A stretch of DNA of 64,000 nucleotides from Bacteroidales bacterium (GCA_019416285.1 DXXM01000003.1:62001-126000); one strand, 5' to 3'; shown: positions 48,701 through 59,639, counted from the first letter of the stretch. A program made the numbers and translations. The notes: generated by a model not told the origin, from the sequence alone.

Positions 48701-51700
48701 ATGTATATAAAGCTGACATCAGCGCTTCTCCTAGTCGTTTCGGTGGCCTCGGCTGCCGGGACGCGTCCCGCGCATGACTGGGAGAACAATCATATCCTCC
48801 AGATCAACCGCGAACTGGCCCGCGCCGCCTTCATCCCCTACGGCGAGACCCGCGGCGACCGCTCCATCTCTCTCAACGGCGACTGGCGTTTCCACTGGTC
48901 CCCGACGCCAGAGGGTCGAGTTGATAGTTTTCAGAAACAGGGATTCGATGATTCCTCATGGGCGAAGCTCGCGGTTCCGGCTGTGTGGGAGGTGAACGGC
49001 TACGGCACACCAATCTATGCCTCGGCCGGATATACCTTCAAAATCAATCCCCCTTTCGTGATGGATACGCCGAAAGAGAACTTCACCGCCTACACGGAGC
49101 GCAACCCGACGGGACAATACCGCCGCTCTTTCACCGTGCCTGACTCATGGCTCGCCGGAGGGCAGACCTTCCTGCGCTTCGACGGAGCGATGAGCGCTTT
49201 CTATGTGTGGATCAACGGCGAGCTCGCCGGTTACTCCCAGGGAAGCATGGAGCCCTCGGAATTCAACATCACCCCTTATCTCCGCAAGGGCAAGAACGAG
49301 ATTGCCGTCGAGGTCTACAAATACAGTGACGGTTCTTACCTTGAGGACCAGGATTTCTGGCGTTTCGCCGGAATACACCGCGATGTCACACTCTTCCATA
49401 CCCCCGACGTCAGGCTGCGCGACTATGCCGTGCGCACTCTGCCCGGAGCCGACTACCGTGATTTCGTGTTTCAGCTCGACCCGCAGTTCTCAGTCTACGG
49501 CGGCGAGCGGGGCACTGATTATAAACTGCATGTGAAACTCGGACAGAAGAATCTCGCGGCTGTCGTCGACACGACAATCCTCATAAACGACATACTCGAC
49601 CTTGACCACAAGGCTTCGGTGATGAACGAGTGGTATCCGCAGCGCGGACCGCGCAAACTCGGACGTGTCTCCAGTCTTGTACGCAGTCCTGAGCTATGGA
49701 CCGCCGAGACCCCGGTGCTCTACGACCTCGACCTTGAACTCTGCGACGCCTCCGGCAATGTGGTCGAGCGCGCGAAGTCCAAAGTAGGTTTCCGCAGCGT
49801 TGAGGTCAGGAACGGGCAGGTGCTTGTCAACGGCCGTCCCATCCGTTTCCGCGGTGTCAACCGTCACGAGCATGACCCAAAGACCGCCCGCGTGATGAGC
49901 GAGGAGCTCATGATAAAGGATATAAAGCTGATGAAGCAGGCCAATATCAACGCCGTGCGCACAAGCCACTATCCCAACACACCCCGTTGGTATGAGCTCT
50001 GCGACTCACTCGGACTCTACGTCATGGACGAGGCCGACATCGAGGAACATGGTCTGCGCGGCACTCTCGCAAGCACCCCCGACTGGCACGCCGCCTTCCT
50101 TGACCGCGCAGTGCGCATGGCCGAGCGCGACAAGAATCATCCTTCGGTAGTGTTCTGGAGCATGGGCAACGAGAGCGGCTACGGCCCCAATTTCGCTGCC
50201 ATATCTGCGTGGCTCCATGACTTCGATCCGACGCGTCCCGTCCACTATGAGGGCGCGCAGGGTGTCGACGGCAATCCCGACCCCGCCACGGTCGATATCA
50301 TCAGCCGATTCTATCCCCGAGTGATGGACGAGTATCTCAACCCCGGCATCAAGGAGGGTGAGGACAAGGAACGTGCGGAAAATGCCCGCTGGGAACGCCT
50401 GCTCTCGATTGCGCAGCGCACCAACGACAACCGTCCCGTGCTGACAAGCGAATATGCCCACGCCATGGGCAACGCCATGGGTAACTTCCGGGAATACTGG
50501 GATGAAATCTACAGCAATCCCCGCATGGCCGGAGGTTTCATCTGGGATTGGGTTGACCAGGGCATAGAGCGCACTCTCCCCGACGGCCGCGTGCAGATGG
50601 CCTACGGCGGCGACTTCGGCGACAAGCCCAATCTGAAGGCTTTCTGCATGAACGGCGTGATTCTCGCCGACCGCTCCGTAAATCCGAAATATTATGAGGT
50701 CAAGACAGTCTATAGCCCGGTGGCTGTTTCGCTCGGTTCATTCGACCCGGCCACAGGAAAGGTCGTGATAAAGTTCATCAACCGCAATCATCACACAGAC
50801 CTCTCCGGCTATGATGCGACATGGACGCTCGTGACCGACGGCGAAAAGGGTAAGACCGGCGTCATAGAACTTCCCGAGCTCGCTCCGGGCGAGGAGGGGA
50901 CAGCCACCGTGACCCTCAAAGGTCTGAAATCCGATGCCGACCTGCGGCTGAATGTATCCGTAAGACTTAAATCAGCTACAGACTGGGCTGATGCCGGTCA
51001 TGAAATCATAGGCCGTCAGCTCACTTTGCGCGACAATATGATTGATGCCGTGAAGCGCGACGCAAAGCCAGGCAAGGGGTTGAAAGTGGCTGAAAACGGC
51101 GAGACGCTCACCGTCAGCGGCCCGAAATTCTCCGCTTCGTGGAACCGCGGCGACGGCTCGCTCGTGCGCGTTGCCTACAATGGCCGCGAGATTGTCAAAG
51201 GCTCCTATTTCCAGGCCTTCCGCGCTCCGACCGACAACGACAAGAGCTTCGGCAACTGGCTCGCCAAGGACTGGACCAAAAACCGCATCGACTCGCCGGC
51301 TGTAAAGTGTGAGTCGCTCGTATGGAAAGAGGCCGACGGAAAGGTCGACGTCACAGCCGTGCAGGACTACGCATATCTCGCCGGGTCAGTGACCGTCAGA
51401 AGCGAATACTCCATCTATCCCGACGGCACCATTGACCTCACGCAGACATATACCCGCAAGGGTGAGCTCCCGGAACTTCCGCGCCTCGGCAGTGCGTTTG
51501 TGGTCGACAGGGCTTACGACAATGTGGAGTGGTTCGGCTTCGGCCCCTTCGAGACTTATCCTGACCGCCGCGAGGCCGCCGGAATAGGGCGTTGGAAATC
51601 AAAGGCAGGGGAGCAGTACACACACTATGCGCGCCCGCAGGATTCAGGCAATCTCGAATCTGTCGCCGAAATAATGCTTCTTGACGGAAAGGGACAGGGC

Positions 51701-51937
51701 CTCCGCGTCACAGCTCTCGAAAACCCGGTTTCAGCTTCGGCCCTCCCGTATTCCGTGGCCGACATCGCGGCAGTGAGCCACGACTGCGACCTGCGGGAGA
51801 GCGATAACATATATCTCAACCTCGATGCGGCCGTGATGGGCCTCGGCAACAGCAGTTGCGGCCCGGGCGTCTTGAAGAAATATGCCATCGCCCCCGGAGA
51901 GCATGAGCTCAAAGTTAGAATCAGTCCGGTGAAATAA
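48701..51937 (+). CDS. GH2 beta-galactosidase, LacZ-type
   Basis: 1078 residues; signal peptide (SALLLVVSVASAAG). Full LacZ layout: sugar-binding beta-sandwich, Ig domain, barrel with acid/base E491 (SMGNESGYG) and nucleophile E584 (LTSEYAHAMGN), another Ig domain and the C-terminal Bgal_small domain (about 800-1078). It should cleave beta-galactosides in the periplasm. In an RG-II locus the likely target is a beta-D-galactose of a side chain after fucose removal, by context only. Confidence 0.88.
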   Translation: MYIKLTSALLLVVSVASAAGTRPAHDWENNHILQINRELARAAFIPYGETRGDRSISLNGDWRFHWSPTPEGRVDSFQKQGFDDSSWAKLAVPAVWEVNGYGTPIYASAGYTFKINPPFVMDTPKENFTAYTERNPTGQYRRSFTVPDSWLAGGQTFLRFDGAMSAFYVWINGELAGYSQGSMEPSEFNITPYLRKGKNEIAVEVYKYSDGSYLEDQDFWRFAGIHRDVTLFHTPDVRLRDYAVRTLPGADYRDFVFQLDPQFSVYGGERGTDYKLHVKLGQKNLAAVVDTTILINDILDLDHKASVMNEWYPQRGPRKLGRVSSLVRSPELWTAETPVLYDLDLELCDASGNVVERAKSKVGFRSVEVRNGQVLVNGRPIRFRGVNRHEHDPKTARVMSEELMIKDIKLMKQANINAVRTSHYPNTPRWYELCDSLGLYVMDEADIEEHGLRGTLASTPDWHAAFLDRAVRMAERDKNHPSVVFWSMGNESGYGPNFAAISAWLHDFDPTRPVHYEGAQGVDGNPDPATVDIISRFYPRVMDEYLNPGIKEGEDKERAENARWERLLSIAQRTNDNRPVLTSEYAHAMGNAMGNFREYWDEIYSNPRMAGGFIWDWVDQGIERTLPDGRVQMAYGGDFGDKPNLKAFCMNGVILADRSVNPKYYEVKTVYSPVAVSLGSFDPATGKVVIKFINRNHHTDLSGYDATWTLVTDGEKGKTGVIELPELAPGEEGTATVTLKGLKSDADLRLNVSVRLKSATDWADAGHEIIGRQLTLRDNMIDAVKRDAKPGKGLKVAENGETLTVSGPKFSASWNRGDGSLVRVAYNGREIVKGSYFQAFRAPTDNDKSFGNWLAKDWTKNRIDSPAVKCESLVWKEADGKVDVTAVQDYAYLAGSVTVRSEYSIYPDGTIDLTQTYTRKGELPELPRLGSAFVVDRAYDNVEWFGFGPFETYPDRREAAGIGRWKSKAGEQYTHYARPQDSGNLESVAEIMLLDGKGQGLRVTALENPVSASALPYSVADIAAVSHDCDLRESDNIYLNLDAAVMGLGNSSCGPGVLKKYAIAPGEHELKVRISPVK

Positions 51938-52023
51938 CACCGCGTGACTTGACTTTCGGCTCTTAGTCCGGTCATATATGATGAAAACACTGAAAATGAA
52001 AATATAATCAATCTAACGGTATA

Positions 52024-54873
52024 ATGAAAAAATCTGTAGTAACTATCTTTTCCATGTTCACCGGTTTGGCTATGATGGCCCAGTCCGTGACCACAGAGCG
52101 ACAGTATCTCTCGGGCTCGGGCTGCGACGACATGGTGGAATGGGATTTTATGTGCACTGACGGTAACAACTCAGGCAAATGGTCGAAAATCGGCGTTCCC
52201 TCCTGCTGGGAACTGCAGGGTTACGGCACTTATCAGTATGGCATGAAATTCTACGGCAAAGCCTTCCCCGAAGGCGCAGCCGATGAGAAAGGCCACTACA
52301 AATATGAATTTGAACTTCCCGAATCATGGCGCGGAAAGCAGATCGAGCTTGTGTTCGAGGCTTCCATGACCGATACCGACGTGCTTATCAACGGCCGCAA
52401 GGCGGGCTCGAAGCATCAGGGCGGTTTCTACAGATTTATATATGATGTTAGTGACCGAGTGTTCTTCGGTCCCGAGAAGAAAAACCGCCTGGAAGTGACC
52501 GTGGCCAAGGAGAGCGAGAACGCAGGCGTGAACCTCGCTGAACGTCGTGCCGACTACTGGAATTTCGGCGGTCTGTGGCGCCCGGTATTCATGCAGGCTC
52601 GTCCGGCGCTTAACCTCAAGCATATAGCCATCGACGCCAAGGCCGACGGCAATTTCACCGCCGACTGCACGCTCAGCATGCCGGTGGAGGGTGGCAAAAT
52701 CACCACCGTAATCACCAACAGCGCGGGCAAGAAAGTGGCCGAGAAGGTGACTAAACTCCGTCCCGGCGCAGGCGACTGTAAGATAGCGCTTCAGGTCAAC
52801 AATCCCGCCACATGGAGCGCCGAGACTCCCAATCTCTACAAGGCCGAGTTCATCCTCGCCGATGCAAAGGGCAAGGTGCTCCACAAGGAATACGAGAAAT
52901 TCGGTTTCCGCACAATCGAGGTGCGCGAGAGCGACGGCCTCTATATCAACGGAAAGAAAGTGAACATCCGCGGTGTCAACCGCCACAGTTTCCGTCCCGA
53001 GAGCGGCCGCACACTCAGCCGTCAGAAGAATCTTGAGGACGTGGAGCTCATCAAGTCTATGAACATGAACGCTGTGCGTCTCTCACACTATCCCGCCGAC
53101 CCCGAATTTTATGAAATCTGCGACTCGCTCGGCCTCTATGTGATGGACGAGCTCACCGGTTGGCATGGTAAACACGAGACTATTAACGGTCAGAAGCTCG
53201 TGAAAGAGATGGTGGAGCGCGATGTGAACTATCCCTGTATTATATGGTGGAGCAACGGTAACGAGAAGGGCTGGAACGACGAGCTCAACGGCGAGTTCCA
53301 CAAATATGACCCGCAGAAACGCCCCGTGCTTCATCCGCAGGGCAACTTCGGTGGCTTCGAGACAATGCACTACCGTTCATACGGCGAGAGTCAGAACTAC
53401 ATGCGCCTCCCTGAAATCTTCATGCCTACGGAATTCCTCCACGGTCTCTACGACGGCGGCCACGGTGCCGGTCTCTATGACTACTGGGAGATGATGCGCA
53501 AAGACCCCAAATGTGCTGGCGGTTTCCTTTGGGTGCTCGCCGACGAGGGTGTGAAGCGCGTGGATATGAACGGTTTCATTGACAACTGCGGCAACTACGG
53601 CGCTGACGGTATCGTAGGCCCCCACCACGAGAAAGAGGGCAGTTACTGGACAATCAAGGAAGTCTGGTGCCCGATTCAGATTATGAACAAGACCATAGGC
53701 CGCGAGTTCAACGGTGTGCTCAACGTCGAGAACCGCTACGACTTTACCAATCTCGAAGGCTGCACGCTCACATGGCGTCAGCTCGACCTCCCCGAAGCCG
53801 GTTCGAAGGACGGCGCCAAGGTGGTGGCCGAGGGTAAGGTCAAGTTCGGCAACATTCCCGCCCACGACAGCGGCACAGTCACCATTCCCAAGCTCAAGCC
53901 CGGTGCCGAGGCTCTCGAACTCACTGTCACCGACAATCATGGCCGTGACCTCTTCACATGGTCACACCCCATTGCGGGAAGCAAGACTGCCGCAGCGCAG
54001 GCTCCCGCCAAGTCATCCGGTGCCGCACCCACCTATGCCGAGACTGCCGACGAGCTGACCGTGAGCGCCAACGGACGCACATATCATTTCAGCAAGAAAG
54101 ACGGCCAGCTGAAGGGCGTGGACGTCAACGGACGTCGTATTCCTCTTACCGACGGCCCGAGAGTCATCGTGGCCAAGCGTGCCGACCGCTCGATGGACGG
54201 TTTCTATAACCATGACGACAAGCAGGCCGAGAAGAAAAAGACACAGTACACCGAATTTGACGACCTCGGCAAGTTCACCGGCATCACCGCAGAGAAGGTG
54301 GGCGACAATGTGGTGGTAAATTCCGACTATAAGCTCGGCAATTTCGACCGCGCTACATGGACCATAGGTCCCGACGGCACCGCCGCTCTCGATTTCACCT
54401 ACAATTTCAGCGGGGTCATCGACCTCATGGGTGTGAAATTCGACTTCCCCGAAGAGAAAGTGCTCAGCAAGCGCTGGGTGGGTGACGGTCCCTACCGCGT
54501 ATGGCAGAACCGTCTCCACGGCCCGCAGTACGGTGTATGGGAGAATGATTACAACGACCCCATCCCCGCCGAGAGCTTCACATATCCCGAGTTCAAGGGC
54601 TATTTCGCCAACGTGGACTGGATGGACATCAGAACCGAGGACGGCACTATCGGAATTGTCAACGAAACTCCCGGAAGCTACGTGGGTGTCTATGAGCCCC
54701 GCGACGGCCGTGACCATATACTCTACAACCTGCCCAAGACAGGCATCGCTATTATGGAAGTGATTCCTCCCGTCCGCAACAAGGTCAACACCACCGACCT
54801 TATCGGCCCGTCGTCGCAGCCCAAGTGGGTTGACGGCAAGCGCTCAGGCCGTATACTCCTGCGCTTTGAATAA
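52024..54873 (+). CDS. GH2 glycosidase (possible beta-galacturonidase)
   Basis: 949 residues; signal peptide (FSMFTGLAMMAQS). GH2 sandwich, Ig domain and barrel with acid/base E414 (SNGNEKGWN) and nucleophile E470 (MPTEFLHGL). The barrel is shorter than in LacZ and is followed by a beta-rich region of about 300 residues. GH2 holds beta-galactosidases, glucuronidases, mannosidases and galacturonidases; the RG-II locus of B. thetaiotaomicron uses a GH2 for the beta-D-galacturonic acid of chain A, a role that would suit this gene. The specificity is inferred from its position. Confidence 0.85.
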   Translation: MKKSVVTIFSMFTGLAMMAQSVTTERQYLSGSGCDDMVEWDFMCTDGNNSGKWSKIGVPSCWELQGYGTYQYGMKFYGKAFPEGAADEKGHYKYEFELPESWRGKQIELVFEASMTDTDVLINGRKAGSKHQGGFYRFIYDVSDRVFFGPEKKNRLEVTVAKESENAGVNLAERRADYWNFGGLWRPVFMQARPALNLKHIAIDAKADGNFTADCTLSMPVEGGKITTVITNSAGKKVAEKVTKLRPGAGDCKIALQVNNPATWSAETPNLYKAEFILADAKGKVLHKEYEKFGFRTIEVRESDGLYINGKKVNIRGVNRHSFRPESGRTLSRQKNLEDVELIKSMNMNAVRLSHYPADPEFYEICDSLGLYVMDELTGWHGKHETINGQKLVKEMVERDVNYPCIIWWSNGNEKGWNDELNGEFHKYDPQKRPVLHPQGNFGGFETMHYRSYGESQNYMRLPEIFMPTEFLHGLYDGGHGAGLYDYWEMMRKDPKCAGGFLWVLADEGVKRVDMNGFIDNCGNYGADGIVGPHHEKEGSYWTIKEVWCPIQIMNKTIGREFNGVLNVENRYDFTNLEGCTLTWRQLDLPEAGSKDGAKVVAEGKVKFGNIPAHDSGTVTIPKLKPGAEALELTVTDNHGRDLFTWSHPIAGSKTAAAQAPAKSSGAAPTYAETADELTVSANGRTYHFSKKDGQLKGVDVNGRRIPLTDGPRVIVAKRADRSMDGFYNHDDKQAEKKKTQYTEFDDLGKFTGITAEKVGDNVVVNSDYKLGNFDRATWTIGPDGTAALDFTYNFSGVIDLMGVKFDFPEEKVLSKRWVGDGPYRVWQNRLHGPQYGVWENDYNDPIPAESFTYPEFKGYFANVDWMDIRTEDGTIGIVNETPGSYVGVYEPRDGRDHILYNLPKTGIAIMEVIPPVRNKVNTTDLIGPSSQPKWVDGKRSGRILLRFE

Positions 54874-54905
54874 GAGGTGTTTTGACTATTGTGATTAGAC
54901 ACCTC
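54874..54905 (+). other. Hairpin before the GH106 gene
   Basis: GAGGTGT (54874-54880) and ACACCTC (54899-54905), a perfect 7-bp stem with an 18-nt loop, sits directly after the GH2 stop. Possible attenuator or processing site. Confidence 0.4.
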
Positions 54906-54934
54906 AAAGAAGTGGCATACAAAAAATTGTACTG

Positions 54935-57900
54935 ATGAAATTACGCGATAAATTGATATTGGCTTCTGCAATGCTCTCGCTTTCGGTGTCGGCTCAGCCG
55001 ACACTGGAGCGAGCTTTTGCCAATCCTCCCTTCGAGGCGCAGCCCTGGTGCTTCTGGTACTGGATGTTCGGCGCCGTGACCGAGGAGGGTATCAAGGCCG
55101 ATCTTGAAGCGATGAAAAATGTCGGTCTTGCCGGCACATATCTCATGCCCATCAAATCGCCCGAGATGGGGCCGCAATACGGAGGCAAGGCTCCGCAGCT
55201 CTCGCCGGAATGGTGGCGTCTCGTGGGGCGCAGCATGGAGATTGCCGACAGCCTCGGTCTGAAACTCGGCATGCACATCTGCGACGGCTTCGCCCTTGCC
55301 GGCGGTCCGTGGATTACTCCGAAGGAGTCGATGCAGAAGGTCGTCACGGCCGACACGATAGTCAGAGGCGGAAAAATCAGCGCCCTGCGTCTGCCTCAGC
55401 CCGAAAGTTTCGATGGTTATTATGAGGATATAGCCCTCCTCGCCATGCCGGTGAAAGGGCGGAAGATAGAGCTCAAGCCCCGGATTACGGTGGGAAGCGT
55501 CGACCCCTCGGCTCCCGAGAGCAAGAGGATGAGGATGGACTCTCTCGGAGTGGTCCGTTCATCCGTGCCCGGCTGGATTCAGTATGAATACTCCGAGCCT
55601 GTTACCGTGAGCAATGTCGAGATAGTCCTGCGCGGCAACAACTATCAGGCACACCGCCTGAAAGTGCTTGCGAGCGACGACGGCAAGAATTTCCGCGAGG
55701 TCAAGCAGCTCCAGCCTGCCCGTCAGGGATGGCAGAACACCGATGCCCAAAGCACACATGCCATTCCTCCCACCACCGCACGCTATTTCCGCTTCTTCTG
55801 GACTCCTGAGGGGAGCGAGCCTGGTAGCGAGGACCTCGATGCCGCCAAGTGGAAACCGAATCTCAAGATTGACAGCATTGTGTTGAGCGGCGAACCTAAA
55901 CTCAACCAGTGGGAAGGCAAGGCCGGTCTTGTATGGCGCGTGGCGCCTGCCACGACCGCAGCCGAGGTTCCCGCCGGACAGTGTGTGAAGAAAGAGGAAA
56001 TCATTGACCTCACAGCGTCCATGAAGAACGGTGTCCTCACTGCCACGCTTCCCGAGGGTGAATGGCGCATAATGCGTCTCGGCCACACCGCTACCGGCCA
56101 CACCAATGCCACAGGAGGCGCCGGACGAGGCCTTGAGGCCGACAAATTCAGCCAGGCGGCTGTGGCGAAGCAGTTCGACAACTGGTTTGGCCGCGTGTTC
56201 AGGGAACTTGACCCCGAGACAGTGCGCCGGGTGCTGAAATATATGCACGTGGACAGCTGGGAGTGCGGCAGTCAGAACTGGAGCGACAATTTCGCCTCCG
56301 AGTTCAAAAAACGTCGTGGCTATGACCTCATGCCTTATCTGCCCCTTTTCGCCGGTGTGCCTGTCGACAATGTGGAGACATCAGAGAAGGTGCTCCGCGA
56401 TGTCCGCACCACTGCCGCCGAGCTCGTGGTCGACGTATTTTATAAGGTTCTGGGCGACAAAGCCAAGGAATACGACTGCCTATTCTCAGCCGAGTGTGTG
56501 TCGCCCACTATGGTCAGCGACGGTATGCTCCACTATCAGGCTGTAGACTTCCCGATGGGTGAATACTGGCTGCGCAGCCCGACACACGACAAGCCCAACG
56601 ATATGCTCGACGCCATCCACGGCGCCCATATATACGGCAAGAACATCATTCAGGCCGAGGGCTTCACGGAGGTGCGCGGCACCTGGGACGAGACTCCGGC
56701 CATGCTCAAGACCCTCCTTGACCGCAACTACGCCCTGGGCATAAACCGCATGTTCTATCATGTGAATACCCACAATCCCTACCTTGACAAAAAGCCGGGC
56801 ATGACGCTCGACGGTATCGGCCTCTTCTTCCAGCGCGACAACACGTGGTTTGCCGACGGCGGCAAGGGCCTGACCGACTATATGCGCCGTTGCCAGGCAT
56901 TGCTGCAATACGGCGTCCCCGTGACCGATATCGCTGTGTTCACCGGCGAGGAGGTACCTCGCCGCGCCATCCTGCCCGACCGTCTCGTGCCATCCCTGCC
57001 CGGAATTTTCGGCAGGGAGCGTGTGGAATCGGAGCGCATACGTCTCGCCAACGAGGGCCAGCCGCTACGCGTGATGCCTGTAGGCGTGACCCACTCGGCT
57101 AATATGGCCGACCCGGAAAAATGGGTCAACCCCATGCGCGGCTACGCCTACGACTCGATGAACAAGGACGCCCTGCTCCGTCTCGCCACCGCAAAGGATG
57201 GCCGCATTGAGCTTCCCGGCGGCGCTTCATACAGAGTGCTCGTGCTTCCGCTTCCGAGCCAGCTCATGCCCGACACCACACTCAGCCCCGAGGTGCGTGC
57301 CAAGGTCGAGGAGCTGGTGAAGGCCGGGGTGGTTGTGCCGCAGCTCCCATACGTCAATGATGATTTCTCGGCCTATGGTCTTGAACGTGACCTCGCCGTA
57401 CCTGAAAACATCGCCTGGATTCATCGCCGCAACTCCGCCGACAATGTAGACCTATACTTCATCTCCAACCAGGAGGAGCAGCCGCGCGAACTGACAGCCT
57501 CGTTCCGCATCGCAGGCCGTGTGCCCGAGCTGTGGAATCCGATGACCGGCGAGATTGACAAAAATCTTGACTGGACATCGGCCGACGGCCGCACTGACGT
57601 GCGCCTCAGTCTCGACGGCGCAGAATCCGCCTTCATCGTATTCCGCGAGCCTACTACAGCCGTTTCCGGCTCGGCGCCCGTGCGGAAGAGTACGGAAATC
57701 GCCGTCGCTCCCTCAAAATGGAATCTGAAATTCAATACCACAGGGCGTGAGATTGAGACCGGCGAGCTGTTTGACTGGACTACCTCGGGCGACAATGACG
57801 TGAAATACTACTCCGGCACCGTCACCTACACTTCCTCCTTCAAGGCTCCCAAGCTCCCGAAGGGCGCCCGCGTGGTTCTGAATCTCGACGGGCTCCACGA

Positions 57901-58165
57901 TGTAGCCACAGTCCGTGTCAACGGCAAGGAATGCGGTATCGTATGGACCAAGCCTTACGCTGTCGACATCACCGACGCCATCAGAAAGGGCAATAATCAG
58001 CTTGTCATCGATGTGACAAACACCTGGGCCAACGCTTTGCTTGGCGCAGACGAAGGCAAGGCTCCTTTCGACGGCATCTGGACCAACGGCAAATACCGCC
58101 GCGCCGAGAAACCCCTGATTCCCGCAGGTCTCACCGGTCCCCTCACTTTAACTATTACTAAATAA
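54935..58165 (+). CDS. GH106 alpha-L-rhamnosidase
   Basis: 1076 residues; signal peptide (LILASAMLSLSVSAQ). The GH106 entry is clear: FANPPFEAQPWCFWYWMFGAVTEEGIKADLEAMKNVGLAG. E443 (HVDSWECGSQNWS) and E575 (IIQAEGFTE) are 132 residues apart, the same gap as the Glu461/Glu593 pair I recall for the RG-II rhamnosidase BT0986. C-terminal beta-sandwich domains (about 850-1076) include a galactose-binding-like fold. It should remove alpha-L-rhamnose from RG-II chain A or a related side chain. Confidence 0.9.
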   Translation: MKLRDKLILASAMLSLSVSAQPTLERAFANPPFEAQPWCFWYWMFGAVTEEGIKADLEAMKNVGLAGTYLMPIKSPEMGPQYGGKAPQLSPEWWRLVGRSMEIADSLGLKLGMHICDGFALAGGPWITPKESMQKVVTADTIVRGGKISALRLPQPESFDGYYEDIALLAMPVKGRKIELKPRITVGSVDPSAPESKRMRMDSLGVVRSSVPGWIQYEYSEPVTVSNVEIVLRGNNYQAHRLKVLASDDGKNFREVKQLQPARQGWQNTDAQSTHAIPPTTARYFRFFWTPEGSEPGSEDLDAAKWKPNLKIDSIVLSGEPKLNQWEGKAGLVWRVAPATTAAEVPAGQCVKKEEIIDLTASMKNGVLTATLPEGEWRIMRLGHTATGHTNATGGAGRGLEADKFSQAAVAKQFDNWFGRVFRELDPETVRRVLKYMHVDSWECGSQNWSDNFASEFKKRRGYDLMPYLPLFAGVPVDNVETSEKVLRDVRTTAAELVVDVFYKVLGDKAKEYDCLFSAECVSPTMVSDGMLHYQAVDFPMGEYWLRSPTHDKPNDMLDAIHGAHIYGKNIIQAEGFTEVRGTWDETPAMLKTLLDRNYALGINRMFYHVNTHNPYLDKKPGMTLDGIGLFFQRDNTWFADGGKGLTDYMRRCQALLQYGVPVTDIAVFTGEEVPRRAILPDRLVPSLPGIFGRERVESERIRLANEGQPLRVMPVGVTHSANMADPEKWVNPMRGYAYDSMNKDALLRLATAKDGRIELPGGASYRVLVLPLPSQLMPDTTLSPEVRAKVEELVKAGVVVPQLPYVNDDFSAYGLERDLAVPENIAWIHRRNSADNVDLYFISNQEEQPRELTASFRIAGRVPELWNPMTGEIDKNLDWTSADGRTDVRLSLDGAESAFIVFREPTTAVSGSAPVRKSTEIAVAPSKWNLKFNTTGREIETGELFDWTTSGDNDVKYYSGTVTYTSSFKAPKLPKGARVVLNLDGLHDVATVRVNGKECGIVWTKPYAVDITDAIRKGNNQLVIDVTNTWANALLGADEGKAPFDGIWTNGKYRRAEKPLIPAGLTGPLTLTITK

Positions 58166-58174
58166 AATTTAGAA

Positions 58175-59635
58175 ATGAAAAACTATATGCTCAAGGGTCT
58201 CGGAGCGCTCGCCGCGCTCTCGCTCTGCCTCAACGCCGGGGCGGAGGTGAAGATGCCCGCGTTTTTCGGCGACAATATGGTAATCCAGCAGAACACCGAC
58301 GCCAACATGTGGGGCACCGCCAAGGCCTCGTCGACAGTCACCGTCACTCCCGGCTGGACATCTCAGAAATACACCACCAAAGCCGGTAAGGACGGCAAAT
58401 GGCGCATCTCGATACCCACTCCCGCCGCCGGAGGTCCCTATACCGTCACTGTCAGCGATGGCACCCCTCTCACACTCAACAACGTCATGCTCGGTGAAGT
58501 GTGGCTCTGCTCAGGTCAGAGCAACATGGAGATGCCGATGAAGGGGTTCAAGAACCAGCCCGTTGAAGGCGCTAACATGGCCATCCTCAAGAGCCGCAAC
58601 CCCGACATCCGCCTCTTCACCGTGAAGCGCAACTCATCAACAGTGCCTGTCGACGATGTGACAGGCTCATGGGCCGAGGCTTCGCCCGAAAGCGTGCGCA
58701 ATTTCAGCGCCACTGCCTATTTCTTCGGCCGTCAGATCGAGGAACTTCTTGATGTGCCCGTGGGCCTCATCGTGGTTGCATGGGGCGGTTCAGCTTGCGA
58801 GGCATGGATGAACGACGAAATGCTTCAGGCCTTCCCCGAGGCTGCGGCCAAAATCCCGGCAGTCAACGGCGAGATTCCTTCGAAAAACCGCACTCCGAGT
58901 GTGCTTTTCAAAGGTATGCTCAATCCGCTTATCGGCATGTCGATGCGCGGTGTAATCTGGTATCAGGGGGAGGACAACTGGAACCGTGCCCACTCGTATG
59001 CCGACATGTTCTCGACCATGATTAAGGGCTGGAGAAATCTGTGGGGACAGGGCGATTTCCCCTTCTACTACTGCCAGATTGCTCCCTACGACTATGCCAT
59101 CATTACCGAACCCGGTAAGGAAATCATCAATTCAGCCTATCTGCGCGAGGCCCAGGCCAAGGTTGAGAACATGGTGCCCAACACCGGCATGGCCGTGCTG
59201 ATGGATGCCGGCTGGCCTGAGGGCATACATCCTCCCAAAAAACAGATTCCCGGCGAGCGTCTTGCGCTTCTTGCCCTCAACAAGACCTACGGCATAAAGG
59301 GAATCGGCGCTGAAAGCCCTGTCTATAAGTCGATGGAGGTCAAGGGCGACACAGTGATTGTGAGCTTCGACCGCGCTCCCGAGTGGATTGCCGGAAAGAC
59401 AAGTTTCGAGTCAAAACAGTTCAAGCTCGCCGGTGAGGACCGCGTGTTCTATCCCGCCAAGGCATGGATTTCGCGCAGCAAGGTGATGGTGAAGAGCGAC
59501 AAGGTGCCCCACCCGGTAGCTGTCCGCTATGCTTTTGAAAACGCATCGGAAGGTGACCTTTTCAGCACCGACGGCCTTCCCGTATCGTCGTTCCGCTCCG
59601 ACGACTGGCCCGATGCACGTCCCATAAAGGAATAA
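58175..59635 (+). CDS. Sialate O-acetylesterase-type (SASA/SGNH) carbohydrate esterase
   Basis: 486 residues; signal peptide (LGALAALSLCLNAGAE). An N-terminal Ig-like domain (about 25-105) leads to the SGNH domain with nucleophile S116 in GEVWLCSGQSNMEMP, WYQGEDN in the middle, and the partner H352 in PEGIHPPKK. Such enzymes remove O-acetyl groups from sugars. RG-II carries acetylated methylfucose and aceric acid, which this enzyme could deacetylate before the glycosidases act. It sits between GH106 and GH139-like genes with gaps of 9 and 4 bp, so all three are translated together. Confidence 0.88.
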   Translation: MKNYMLKGLGALAALSLCLNAGAEVKMPAFFGDNMVIQQNTDANMWGTAKASSTVTVTPGWTSQKYTTKAGKDGKWRISIPTPAAGGPYTVTVSDGTPLTLNNVMLGEVWLCSGQSNMEMPMKGFKNQPVEGANMAILKSRNPDIRLFTVKRNSSTVPVDDVTGSWAEASPESVRNFSATAYFFGRQIEELLDVPVGLIVVAWGGSACEAWMNDEMLQAFPEAAAKIPAVNGEIPSKNRTPSVLFKGMLNPLIGMSMRGVIWYQGEDNWNRAHSYADMFSTMIKGWRNLWGQGDFPFYYCQIAPYDYAIITEPGKEIINSAYLREAQAKVENMVPNTGMAVLMDAGWPEGIHPPKKQIPGERLALLALNKTYGIKGIGAESPVYKSMEVKGDTVIVSFDRAPEWIAGKTSFESKQFKLAGEDRVFYPAKAWISRSKVMVKSDKVPHPVAVRYAFENASEGDLFSTDGLPVSSFRSDDWPDARPIKE

Positions 59636-59639
59636 TGAT

